A stretch of 16,511 bases of DNA from Nitrospirae bacterium UBA4572 (GTDB lineage: Bacteria > Nitrospirota > Leptospirillia > Leptospirillales > Leptospirillaceae): NCBI GenBank assembly GCA_002387725.1, contig DGKK01000031.1:8729-25239 (forward strand), written 5' to 3'. The stretch's first letter is position 1, and every line of letters begins with the position of its first letter. Made by a program: the position numbers and the translations under genes. Positions 6,810-15,152 of this stretch are shown here, one piece after another. The notes below the pieces were generated by a model, which searched no databases, was not told where the DNA came from, and was given only the letters and a program-made list of their open reading frames with translations.

Positions 6810-8522
6810 ATGCAGAATGAAGCGGCGGTTCTCCTGCCGGCATTTCCCCTTCTCGGGGGGCTTGTTCTCTTTATCATTGATGCGATCTGGTCCGTGGGGG
6901 AGCGCTCTCCGCGTTACGCACTTCTCTGTGTCGTTCCCACGGCCCTCTCCTTTCTGACCGCCATTGCCGTTCTCTGGGAGGTCGTGGAAAGAGGGACGAT
7001 CACACTCTCCCTCCCCTTTTCCCTCCCTGGCATTTCCGAGCCCTCCCTGTGGGGAGTCGATAGACTTTCCGCCATCATGGTTCTCCTGATCACCGGAGTC
7101 AGCACCGTCGTCCAGGGGTACTCTCTTCGGTATCTTCTGGGTGAAGCCGATTATGCCCGCTTTTTCTCTATTGTGGCACTCGAAACCTCCGTCCTCGTCA
7201 TGCTGGTCACCAGCCGGAATCTCCTCCTGATCTTTCTCTTCTGGCAGCTGATGAGCCTCGGGCTCTACCTGCTCATGGCCTACAACCGGAAGAGGCGCTC
7301 CTCCGTCGATGCGGCTGCGAAGACCTTTCTAGTCCACCGTCTGGGAGACATGTTCTTCTTGGGAGGGCTGCTTATTGCCTGGCAGAGCTTCCACTCTCTC
7401 GATCTGGGGAGAATCGCGGAGATCCTACGAAATTCTCCCGGCACCATTTCCCAGGGAACCCTCTCGGCCCTTGTCCTGTGCCTCTTTGCCGGATGCATGG
7501 CCAAGTCGGCCCAGTTTCCCTTCCACTTCTGGCTCCCGGATACGATGGAGACCCCGACGCCGGTGTCGGCTCTCATGCATGCCGGCATCGTCAATGCCGG
7601 GGGGTATCTCATGAACCGGACCGCTCTCCTTTTTGCCCATTCCCCGGTCTCCATGCATCTTGTCTTCATTGTCGGGTTCGTGACGGCCCTCTTCGGCTCC
7701 TCGACGATGCTGACACAGAGCGATGTGAAGCGGAAGCTGGGATTTTCCACCATGGGGCAGATGGGGTACATGACCATGGAATGCGGCCTTGGGGCCTTTT
7801 CACTGGCAGTCTTTCACCTGATTGCCCACGGGATCTTCAAGGCCACACTCTTTCTGGAATCAGGAACGGCCATCGGCATTGCCAGAACAGAGCCGACCTT
7901 GCCCCGCCAGTCTGCAGAAGACCCGGGCGTCCCCGAGGGATTTCACCTGTCCCGGGTTCTTCCGGTGGCCCTCGTCACCTTGGTTCTTCCCCTCGTGATC
8001 GTCCTGGGGGCCCATCAATTGGCCAACATCCATCTCTCGAAAGAGGAAGGGACCGTCGTTTTTCTCTTTTTCAGCTGGGTGACGGTCTCCCAGGTGACCA
8101 TCAGCCTCACCCGTGCCCGCCTCTTCGATTCCTTCACGGCCGCCATCCCCTGGACGGCGGTTCTGGTTCTTTTTGTTTACGGCTACATCGGAGCGGCCCA
8201 CAAGTTCAACCTCTTCCTCTATCCGGATCCGGCCGACCGGGCCCTTTTCTTTTCCTCGGGAGGCGTGGGGTGGAGTCTCTTTACCCCCATCGTGCTCTTC
8301 CTGACCGCCATCATCGTGGGGGGCTGGGTCGTCGCCTTCTTTCGTGGAATTCGCGGTCGTCAGATCCTGCCCGCATGGATACTCTCCCGACAGGAGTCTC
8401 TCTACCTCTTTTTTCTGAACCGGGGATCGGTGGAGCATATTCTGTTTCATCGGGTGGTTGAACCCTTTGACCGGCTCCTTTGGCGTCTCCGGGAGATTTT
8501 TGACGGTAAGGAGCGGGCGTGA
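6810..8522 (+). CDS. dabB: DabB: NuoL-like membrane subunit of the DAB CO2-uptake complex
   Basis: DabB proteins are relatives of the proton-pumping subunits NuoL/MrpA. They partner DabA and couple the cation gradient to conversion of CO2 into bicarbonate at the inner membrane. The 570-aa protein has many membrane helices. The core motif AKSAQFPFHFWLPD (231-244) contains the conserved helix-7 Lys232, followed by METPTPVSALMHAGIVNAGG (246-265), where the AGIVNAGG form is typical of DabB. A later SDVKRKLGFSTMGQMGYM and HGIFKATLFL (Lys344) are also retained. The helix-5 Glu of NuoL is Gln146 here (FWQLMSLGLYLLMAY). The ATG at 6810 follows a G-run. The gene ends in a 4-nt GTGA overlap with the next gene. 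NuoL, MrpA or a hydrogenase subunit are ruled down by the adjacent dabA. Confidence 0.9.
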   Translation: MQNEAAVLLPAFPLLGGLVLFIIDAIWSVGERSPRYALLCVVPTALSFLTAIAVLWEVVERGTITLSLPFSLPGISEPSLWGVDRLSAIMVLLITGVSTVVQGYSLRYLLGEADYARFFSIVALETSVLVMLVTSRNLLLIFLFWQLMSLGLYLLMAYNRKRRSSVDAAAKTFLVHRLGDMFFLGGLLIAWQSFHSLDLGRIAEILRNSPGTISQGTLSALVLCLFAGCMAKSAQFPFHFWLPDTMETPTPVSALMHAGIVNAGGYLMNRTALLFAHSPVSMHLVFIVGFVTALFGSSTMLTQSDVKRKLGFSTMGQMGYMTMECGLGAFSLAVFHLIAHGIFKATLFLESGTAIGIARTEPTLPRQSAEDPGVPEGFHLSRVLPVALVTLVLPLVIVLGAHQLANIHLSKEEGTVVFLFFSWVTVSQVTISLTRARLFDSFTAAIPWTAVLVLFVYGYIGAAHKFNLFLYPDPADRALFFSSGGVGWSLFTPIVLFLTAIIVGGWVVAFFRGIRGRQILPAWILSRQESLYLFFLNRGSVEHILFHRVVEPFDRLLWRLREIFDGKERA

Positions 8523-9865
8523 TTTCCGGACTCTCCTGGCAGATCCTGGCGATCCTTGCCCTGCCTCTTCTTTCCCCGATCCTGAGGCCCCTCTTTTCAC
8601 CCGGAAGAAAGAGGGCCATCGCGACAGTTTTTCCTGTGGGACTTTACCTTCTGCTCCTTCTTTTTGAACTCATGAGGGCGGAATCGACCGATCTCCCCCT
8701 CTCTCTTTTCGCGCCCATTCCCCAGGAGGGGCTGCTTCTGGCTCTCTGCCTGGGCGTCCTCCTCCTGCCCCTCCTCCTCATTCTCCCCGAGAGGCCCTCC
8801 GACGCGAACGCCAGCCGCCTTCCGGCGGTCTGGCTTCCCTGTCTCCTGGCGTCGGGATCCGGGGTCGCCTTTCTCGGGAGCGGTCCCGGCCTGGCCATGG
8901 CGGGGGGGGCCGGACTGATCCTCCTTCTTCTCCTGGGTGCGCTGGTTTTGGATGGGGCCTTTCCCGGAGCCTATCGAAGACCCTTTCTTCTTCGGCTGCT
9001 TTTCTCCGGCCTCGTCTCGGTGACGTTGGCCCTGAGACCTGTGTATTTGGGCAGTCTTGCCGGAGAGGTCGCCTTCCTTGTCGCCCTCCTTCTTCTTTTC
9101 CCGGCACCTCTTTCCCGAAGAACCGAGCGTGTGGTCTCCCCAGAGTTTCTGAAGATGGACATGCTTTTTTTTCAGTGCATGCCGCCGTTGGTGCTCTTTC
9201 AGCTCTTGAGGGCCGCCGCTCCCGGATTTCCCGGAGCCTTTCTCTTCTTCGGGGGAGCCAGTCTCGGATGGGGTCTTCTTGGGCTTGTCAGAACCAAGAC
9301 CGCCCATTATGTCCAGGAGGCCGCCGATGGACTGGTGGCGGCCGGCATGGGGGGGATGGCCGGAGGACTTCTGAGCGGTACGGCTCAGGGACGGTCCGGG
9401 GGGCTGTTCATGGCCCTTCTTCTCCCCCAGGCCGCCCTCCTGGGAGGGCTGGTCCTCTCTTCCCTCGTCCTTCGTTACAGGGTGAGAACGGTGGCAGGGC
9501 TCTCCGGGGCCGGAACCATGATCGCCCCGCTCCGCCTGGCCTTTCTTCTGGCAGCTTTTCAGGGAATGAGCCTGCCCCTCGTGGGGGGATTTATGGGAGA
9601 GTGGCGGCTTCTTCTCGGGGTCTGGTCCCGGTCTCCCCTTCTGGGGGCGGGGATCCTGGCCGGTCTCTTCTTCTCCTTCTCCCTGGTCCTGTCCTTTCTT
9701 CGCACAATCTTTTCCGGTGAGGGCCCCTCCCTCTCGAGAGGCGACGGCGAGATCGTGAAGACCCTCTGGCCCGGAGAGCTTTTGGCATTTGGAACGGCCG
9801 CCTTCTTTCTTCTCCTCACCGACCTTGTCGGCACGCGCGGGGGAATTTTCGGGGGGAGCCCATGA
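8519..9865 (+). CDS. Divergent NuoM/NuoL-like polytopic membrane protein, putative third DAB subunit
   Basis: The gene encodes a 448-aa very hydrophobic protein of roughly a dozen helices with no close family I can name. A faint NuoM-like plan is visible in its second half. LVRTKTAHYVQEAADGL (256-272) sits where NuoM has its DLK..AYSS segment. APLRLAFLLAAFQGMSLPLV followed by GGFMGEW (336-362) matches the LAxxGLPxxxGFxGE region. A long helix then ends at FLRTIFSG. The N-terminal half lacks the conserved Glu, Lys and His residues of the proton channel (no KxxxxPxxxWLPDA block). The GTG start lies in a GTGA overlap with dabB and has AAGGAG upstream. The stop overlaps the dabA ATG. The tight coupling argues that it is an obligate membrane partner of DabA/DabB, perhaps structural rather than ion-conducting. 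This role is inference. Confidence 0.62.
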   Translation: MISGLSWQILAILALPLLSPILRPLFSPGRKRAIATVFPVGLYLLLLLFELMRAESTDLPLSLFAPIPQEGLLLALCLGVLLLPLLLILPERPSDANASRLPAVWLPCLLASGSGVAFLGSGPGLAMAGGAGLILLLLLGALVLDGAFPGAYRRPFLLRLLFSGLVSVTLALRPVYLGSLAGEVAFLVALLLLFPAPLSRRTERVVSPEFLKMDMLFFQCMPPLVLFQLLRAAAPGFPGAFLFFGGASLGWGLLGLVRTKTAHYVQEAADGLVAAGMGGMAGGLLSGTAQGRSGGLFMALLLPQAALLGGLVLSSLVLRYRVRTVAGLSGAGTMIAPLRLAFLLAAFQGMSLPLVGGFMGEWRLLLGVWSRSPLLGAGILAGLFFSFSLVLSFLRTIFSGEGPSLSRGDGEIVKTLWPGELLAFGTAAFFLLLTDLVGTRGGIFGGSP

Positions 9866-12800
9866 AGACCATACTCTCCTCCCTTCCCCGTTCAGGAAAG
9901 TGGGACCTTTCGGCGATCTCCGATGGCCAGAGGATTGGCCTTCGCTCTCATGTGGAGCTTGCCTCGGAGACACTGTCATTCGTCTACAGGATGACCACCT
10001 TCATCCACCACAACCCCCTTCATGAGCTGGAAGAACTTCCCTTCTTCGAAGCCATCCGCAAGGCGGGAGCGCTCTTTGGAGGCCGGACCGCCATCAGCTC
10101 CGACGAGTGGCGGGAGCTGTATCGAAGCGGACGCATCGACCGGAAGATTCTCTCCTCGGTCCTTCTCGAGGAGGCCGCTTCTCTGGGCCTCTGCTCCGCG
10201 GGTGAGGCCGGATCCTGCGAGACGGTCCGGGTCTTTGGACGGAGGCTTTCGGACTTCCTCGAAGGCCATCTCCTTCACGAGTGGGACCGGCCGTTGCCTT
10301 CGGATCCCATCATGACCGAGGGGCGACCGGCCTTCTTCCGCCTTCGCCGCGACCTTTCCCCCGAGGTACGGGCGCTCCATGAGAGCCATTTTGAGCGGGA
10401 AGGGGAGGAGGGGTACTGCGCGCGGCTTTGGGAGTCCTGCCGGCACTATGCCTCCGACCGGCTCCCGGGGGCGGCGTGGTCTGATCCGGCGACCTCCTAT
10501 CTTCCCCGGCCGGGACCCTCGCTGACCCTTCTTGAATGGGTGGATCTCTTCTGCGACGGACTCTGGAAAAAAAGGCTCGATCGCCTGATGATCAAGTGGC
10601 TGTCGGCCTTCCTTGATGAGGGAGTCTCCACCTGGAACCTTCCCCATCGGGAGCGGGGCTTCTACCGGGTCTGGCGGAGCATGGCCGAAAAGGACCGGGA
10701 GATCCTTTTCTGGGGGTTGGAGGCAGCCCACCGGGAGATCTCCGAACTTCCGGACAACCCCGAGGACACCCTCATGGGGGCGCTGATCGCCATGGAGATC
10801 CCCAGGGCGGGTCTGACCGACTATCTCGAACGCCATGCCACCGCCCTTCCCGGCTGGACCGGATATGTCAAATGGCGAAATTCCAAGAGCGATGATCCGT
10901 GGGCGAGAACCTACCCCATTGACCTTGTGATGCTTCTGGCCGTCCGGCTCTTTTACGAGCAGGCCATCGTTGCCCATGTGTGCGAGACGCAGCTGGGAGT
11001 GCCGGGAACCGTTCCGGCCATTTGGGAGTGGATCGAGGGCCATCGTCCCGAGATGCTGGCCCGGAGCTTTGCCGCACGATACGGAACGCCCATGGTCTGG
11101 GGAGCCCGGCTGGGGGCGCTGGCCGACCGCTTCCCGCCCCCAGGAGACCCACGTTGGCAGAAGATCTCCCGGGTCCATGAGGAATGGCTTGAGTCTCTCA
11201 GGGCGGAGGGGGGAAGCCGGAGCCGGGCAGGGCGGCTCTACCACATCGCGCAGACGCTCGGCCTCTCTCCCTCGGAAGTCGAAGCGCTCGATTCGCGGGA
11301 TTGGGAGCGCCTTGAAGCGGCACTCGACACCCTCGACTCCTCCAAACGGCATGAGATCTGGCAGCGGGCTCTCGAAGAGGAGCGGGATCGGGAAGCCCTC
11401 TCCCTTTTCGTTCCCTGGACGCAAAGAACCGACGAAAGCTCCGGTCTTCCCGTCGAGGCGCGTCCTGCTGCCCAGATGTTCTTCTGCATTGATGTCCGTT
11501 CCGAACGACTCCGTCGGCATATTGAGTCGCTGGGGGGGTATGCCACTTACGGGATCGCCGGATTCTTCGGTGTTCCCTTCCGCTTCCAGCCCTACCAGAA
11601 GGAGTGTTCCCAGGTCCAGGCTCCTGTGCTGCTCTCTCCCCGCCATCGGGTTCGCGAGATCCCCCGGGCCTATGAGATCGAACGGGCGGACCGGCATTTC
11701 CGGCGGCATCAGAAGACGCGCTCCCTCGTCCATCTTTTCCATGAGCTCAAGGATCACGTCATTACCCCCTACGTCCTTGTCGAGGCCCTCGGGTGGTTCT
11801 ACCTCCTGCCATTTTTGGGCCGGACCTTTTTCCCGGCCGCCTTCAACAAGGTCCGGGAATTTGTCCGGGGGCTCGTCCTTCCGGAGATTGCCACCGCCCT
11901 GACGGTCGCCCGTGTGGGGGAGTCCGAGGCCCAAGCCATGATCGAGGCGGAACAGCATGTGAAAATCCGCAAGGCCCTTCTCGATGTGGTGGGATCCCAT
12001 ACCCGCGGAGTCAGTCCGTCGACGGTGGAGGAGGTGCGGCAGGCGGCCCTCTCGGATTCGCGCTTTTCCCAGGGATTTTCTCTCAGGGCGCGGGAGGAAC
12101 TCCTGTTGACGGCACCGGGAGAGGCCGATCTCATCAAGAAGCTCAGGACACTCTACACGATCAACATGAGGCGCACCCGGGTCCTCCTTGAGACCATCAT
12201 GACCGTGGGGTTCGGGACGGAGGAGCAGGCCTATTATGTGGAAAATAGCCTCAGGACCATCGGTCTCACCCGGAACTTCGCCCGGCTGGTCCTGGTGTGC
12301 GGCCATGGCTCGGAGTCCTTCAACAACCCCTTTGAGTCGGCGCTCGATTGCGGGGCATGCGGGGGAAATCGGGGGATTTCCAACGCCCGGGTCTTTGTGG
12401 AGATGGCCAACAATCCGGCCGTTCGTGACCTCCTGAAAAAGCGGGGCGTGGAGATTCCCTACGATACGCATTTTCTGGCAGGAGAACACAACACCACAAC
12501 AGACAGGATCGACTTCTACGATCTCGAATCGGTTCCGCTGACCCATCGCCGGGACCTGAAGCGACTCTGGCGCGATCTCGAGGAGGCGGGGCTGCGATCG
12601 GCCGAGGAACGGCAGAACGAGCTTCCCTCCTTCGATATTCCCGCCGGTCTCAAGGCTTCGGCCAACGCCGTCTTCCGCCGCTCCTGCGACGCCGCCGAGG
12701 TTCGTCCCGAATGGGGGCTTTCAAAAAATTCCTGGTTTGTCGTGGGGAACAAGGATCTCCTCGGGACGGCAGATTTTTCCGGTCGAGCCTTCCTCCACTC

Positions 12801-13260
12801 CTATGATCCGGCGCGCGATCCCGACGGCCGCCTCCTCGAGGCGATCATGACCGGTCCTCTCGTGGTCGGCCAGTGGATCAATGCCGAGCATTACTTCTCC
12901 CTCCTCGACCTCGAGCGCTATGGGGGGGGAAACAAGATCTACCACAATGTGGCAGGGGCCATCGGCATCATGTGGGGCAATGAAAGCGATCTTCTTCCCG
13001 GCCTTCCCTCCCAGACGATCAAGGACGGGGATCGGCCCTACCATGAACCGGTCCGCCTTCTTGTCGTCGTGCAGGCCGGACGGGAGCGCATTGACAGAGT
13101 CGTCTCCAACAATCCTCCCCTTCGCCGGCTCCTTTCCAACGGATGGATTCGTCTCGTTGCCGCCGACCCGGGAGAACGGGCCTTTTTCCGTATGCAGGCC
13201 CCCGGGATCTGGTCCCCCGTCGATATGACAACTCTCTCTCAACCCGAAAGGACTCTCTGA
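9862..13260 (+). CDS. dabA: DabA: DUF2309/UPF0753 zinc protein of the DAB inorganic-carbon accumulation complex
   Basis: DabA is a cytoplasmic-face, beta-carbonic-anhydrase-like zinc protein that, with DabB, hydrates CO2 to bicarbonate vectorially. The four residues known as the zinc and catalytic site in the Halothiobacillus protein are present at the same spacing: Cys542 and Asp544 in FFCIDVRSE, and His815 and Cys830 in CGHGSESFNN...DCGACGG (15 residues apart). The N-terminus carries the family motif FIHHNPLHELEELPF, and the C-terminal third has VGQWINAEHYFS. At 1132 aa it is a long member of the family, with no break in the frame. The ATG overlaps the upstream membrane gene by 4 nt (ATGA) and is preceded by GGGGGAG. 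The stop overlaps the PII-like start by one base. The family assignment is secure. Direction and energetics of transport are inferred from characterised homologues. Confidence 0.93.
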   Translation: MKTILSSLPRSGKWDLSAISDGQRIGLRSHVELASETLSFVYRMTTFIHHNPLHELEELPFFEAIRKAGALFGGRTAISSDEWRELYRSGRIDRKILSSVLLEEAASLGLCSAGEAGSCETVRVFGRRLSDFLEGHLLHEWDRPLPSDPIMTEGRPAFFRLRRDLSPEVRALHESHFEREGEEGYCARLWESCRHYASDRLPGAAWSDPATSYLPRPGPSLTLLEWVDLFCDGLWKKRLDRLMIKWLSAFLDEGVSTWNLPHRERGFYRVWRSMAEKDREILFWGLEAAHREISELPDNPEDTLMGALIAMEIPRAGLTDYLERHATALPGWTGYVKWRNSKSDDPWARTYPIDLVMLLAVRLFYEQAIVAHVCETQLGVPGTVPAIWEWIEGHRPEMLARSFAARYGTPMVWGARLGALADRFPPPGDPRWQKISRVHEEWLESLRAEGGSRSRAGRLYHIAQTLGLSPSEVEALDSRDWERLEAALDTLDSSKRHEIWQRALEEERDREALSLFVPWTQRTDESSGLPVEARPAAQMFFCIDVRSERLRRHIESLGGYATYGIAGFFGVPFRFQPYQKECSQVQAPVLLSPRHRVREIPRAYEIERADRHFRRHQKTRSLVHLFHELKDHVITPYVLVEALGWFYLLPFLGRTFFPAAFNKVREFVRGLVLPEIATALTVARVGESEAQAMIEAEQHVKIRKALLDVVGSHTRGVSPSTVEEVRQAALSDSRFSQGFSLRAREELLLTAPGEADLIKKLRTLYTINMRRTRVLLETIMTVGFGTEEQAYYVENSLRTIGLTRNFARLVLVCGHGSESFNNPFESALDCGACGGNRGISNARVFVEMANNPAVRDLLKKRGVEIPYDTHFLAGEHNTTTDRIDFYDLESVPLTHRRDLKRLWRDLEEAGLRSAEERQNELPSFDIPAGLKASANAVFRRSCDAAEVRPEWGLSKNSWFVVGNKDLLGTADFSGRAFLHSYDPARDPDGRLLEAIMTGPLVVGQWINAEHYFSLLDLERYGGGNKIYHNVAGAIGIMWGNESDLLPGLPSQTIKDGDRPYHEPVRLLVVVQAGRERIDRVVSNNPPLRRLLSNGWIRLVAADPGERAFFRMQAPGIWSPVDMTTLSQPERTL

Positions 13261-13613
13261 TGGAGAAAGCCCGTCTGACTCCCATGAAAAAGGTGGACAT
13301 CATCGTGAGCGGAGAACGGATCCCGTTTGTCCGGGACCTTTTGGCCCGGGTCCGCGTCACGGGGTACACGATCATCCCCAATGTGTCCGGGATGGGGCAT
13401 AGCGGTTTCTACGAGGGAAACCTGATCTACAACGAAACCTCGAGCCTTGTTCTTCTGATGACGGTGGTGAAGGAGGAGAAGGTCGAGCTCATCCTGGAGG
13501 GGCTGACACCCCTCTTCGAGCGTTACTCCGGCATCATGTACGTCTCGGATGTGGCGGTGAGCCGACAGGATCACTTCGTCCACAGCTCCGGGGAGGAAGA
13601 GCCTCCGGTCTGA
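13260..13613 (+). CDS. PII-like signalling protein, putative regulator of the DAB complex
   Basis: The 117-aa protein has the size and beta-alpha-beta pattern of PII-like regulators. KKVDIIVSGERIPFVRDLLA forms strand 1 and helix 1. YTIIPNVSGMGHSGFYEG corresponds to the start of the T-loop. LVLLMTVVKEEKVELILEGL forms strand 3 and helix 2. SGIMYVSDVAVSR is the final strand. The classical uridylylated T-loop Tyr and the B-loop TGxxGDGKIF are missing, so it is not GlnB/GlnK. It resembles the divergent PII-like proteins found with DAB and carboxysome genes, some of which bind adenine nucleotides or bicarbonate. The start is the ATG in TGATG at the end of dabA, with AAAGGA upstream. It is the last gene of the dab operon. 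Ligand and target are unknown. Allosteric control of DabA or the membrane subunits is inferred. Confidence 0.72.
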   Translation: MEKARLTPMKKVDIIVSGERIPFVRDLLARVRVTGYTIIPNVSGMGHSGFYEGNLIYNETSSLVLLMTVVKEEKVELILEGLTPLFERYSGIMYVSDVAVSRQDHFVHSSGEEEPPV

Positions 13614-13648
13614 AACAAGAGGCTTCTGTCCCACTCCACCCTCCTCCC

Positions 13649-13667
13649 CTCCCCCTTTTCGGGGGAG
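13649..13667 (+). terminator. GC-rich hairpin after the dab operon
   Basis: CTCCCCC and GGGGGAG form a perfect 7-bp stem with a 5-nt TTTTC loop, 36 nt after the PII-like stop. There is no U-tract on either strand, so it is a terminator candidate only. The 129-nt spacer also contains TGTGATAGT (13689-13697), which could be an extended -10 for the next gene without a good -35. Confidence 0.4.
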
Positions 13668-13742
13668 ACCCTGGACGAGTCAGCCTTTTGTGATAGTCTT
13701 CAAGAAGAATCGGAAGGTTTCCCTATCGAAAAAGGAGGGGCG

Positions 13743-15152
13743 GTGGATCGGGTCCGATATCCGGCCGTGGCCGGAAGTTTTTACGAGGGAGAGGCCTCGG
13801 CCCTGAGGGCCAAGCTGGAGTCCCTTCTCGCCCGGGCCCGCTCTGAAGGTTCGGGGGGAAGGAAAGAGCTCCCCAAGGCCTTGATCGTTCCCCATGCCGG
13901 CTATCTCTATTCGGGTCCGGTCGCTGCCCGGGCTTACTCCCTTCTGGAAAAGGCCCAGGGCCGGATCTCCCGGGTCGTTCTTCTTGGCCCTGCCCATCGC
14001 GTCTACTTCCACGGCCTGGCCCTTCCCGGAGCCGATGTTTTCAGAACTCCCCTGGGCGATGTCCCCGTCGATCCGGAGCTTGTCCACCGGGTGGAATCTC
14101 TCCCCCAAGTCTGCGAGCGCCCCGAAGCCCACCGTCAGGAACATTCTCTTGAGGTCCAGCTCCCCTTTCTCCAGAGGGTGCTCGGACGCTTCGGCCTTTT
14201 GCCCCTTGTGGTGGGGGAGGCCAGTGCCCGTGAGGTCCTCGAGGTTCTCGAGGCCGTCCGGGGAGGTCCGGAGACGCTCCTTGTGGTCAGCTCCGACCTC
14301 TCCCACTATCTGTCGTCCCGGGAGGCAAAGATCGTCGACCGATCCACGGCCGGCCGAATTCTCTCCCTCGATCCCTCCGTCATGCCGGAACTTGCGTGCG
14401 GGGCCTATCCCGTCAATGGCCTTCTTCTGGCCGCCCGAAAGTGGCCTCTCATCCCTGTCCTGATCGAGATGAAAAACTCCGGAGAGACAGCCGGTGGATC
14501 GGCCGGCGTGGAGGGCGGTCTGGAGGATCGTGTCGTGGGATACGCCTCCTTTGCCTTCTACGAAACGGAGAAGGGAGAGGATTCCGCTGAAAAGGAATCA
14601 CAGGAGGTCGACGGGGAGCTCCTGCTCACCCTGGCGCGGGAGGAGGTGGAGCGGGTCCTGGGGGTCCGGGTGTCATCGCCGCCTCGAACCACCCCTTCCT
14701 GGCTGTACTCTCCCGGAGCCACCTTCGTCACGATCAAGGAGCGGGGGGCCCTGAGAGGGTGCATCGGGAGCCTTGAAGCCCGTCGCCCGTTGCTCGATGA
14801 TCTTCGGGCCAATGCCCGGGCGGCCGCCTTTGAGGATCCGCGCTTTCCTCCGGTTGGGGTCGAGGAGCTTCCGGCCCTGCGCTTTGAAGTCTCCCTTCTT
14901 TCGCCCACCGAGGAGCTTCCGGTGGCCACGGAGGAGGAGCTTCTGGCCCGTCTTAGGCCGGGAACCGACGGCCTCGTCCTGAGCCGGGGGAGTCATCGTG
15001 GGACCTTCCTTCCCCAGGTCTGGGAGGATCTCCCCGATCCCCGGGACTTTGTCCGGCACCTGAAGGCAAAGGCGGGATTCCCTCCGGTCGGCTGGCCGGA
15101 GGGAGTGGCTGTCTCGCGCTACACCGTCAAAAAGTGGTCGGAGGCCCCATGA
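13743..15152 (+). CDS. AmmeMemoRadiSam fusion protein: AmrB (Memo-like) + AmrA (AMMECR1)
   Basis: Two domains that are often separate proteins are joined in 469 aa. Residues 1-275 are the Memo-like domain (AmrB), related to extradiol dioxygenases. Motifs are YPAVAGSFYEG, PHAGYLYSG, GPAHRVYFHG, EHSLEVQLPFLQ and VVSSDLSHYL. His51, His85 and Cys219 (ACGAYPVNG) match the metal-binding triad of human MEMO1. A charged linker (about 275-290) leads to the AMMECR1 domain (290-469) with its hallmark LRGCIGS (337-343) and a C-terminal DPRDFVRHLKAKAG segment. The GTG start has AAGGAGG a few bases upstream. The stop overlaps amrS by 4 nt (ATGA). The system is widespread in prokaryotes, and its substrate and reaction are not established. 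The stoichiometric 1:1 fusion suggests that the two domains act together with the radical SAM enzyme. Confidence 0.9.
   Translation: MDRVRYPAVAGSFYEGEASALRAKLESLLARARSEGSGGRKELPKALIVPHAGYLYSGPVAARAYSLLEKAQGRISRVVLLGPAHRVYFHGLALPGADVFRTPLGDVPVDPELVHRVESLPQVCERPEAHRQEHSLEVQLPFLQRVLGRFGLLPLVVGEASAREVLEVLEAVRGGPETLLVVSSDLSHYLSSREAKIVDRSTAGRILSLDPSVMPELACGAYPVNGLLLAARKWPLIPVLIEMKNSGETAGGSAGVEGGLEDRVVGYASFAFYETEKGEDSAEKESQEVDGELLLTLAREEVERVLGVRVSSPPRTTPSWLYSPGATFVTIKERGALRGCIGSLEARRPLLDDLRANARAAAFEDPRFPPVGVEELPALRFEVSLLSPTEELPVATEEELLARLRPGTDGLVLSRGSHRGTFLPQVWEDLPDPRDFVRHLKAKAGFPPVGWPEGVAVSRYTVKKWSEAP

Noticed and set aside
8597..9979. 460-codon minus-strand frame opposite the third membrane gene
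   Set aside because: Its product is an uninterrupted Lys/Gln/Glu/Gly-rich low-complexity sequence, the expected mirror of hydrophobic Leu/Phe/Ala codons on the other strand.
9976..12546. Very long open frame on the minus strand (856 codons) opposite dabA
   Set aside because: It lies wholly within dabA, whose frame has clear family motifs. The antisense translation has no recognisable domain and is Gly/Pro/Arg-rich, as expected for a GC-rich shadow frame.
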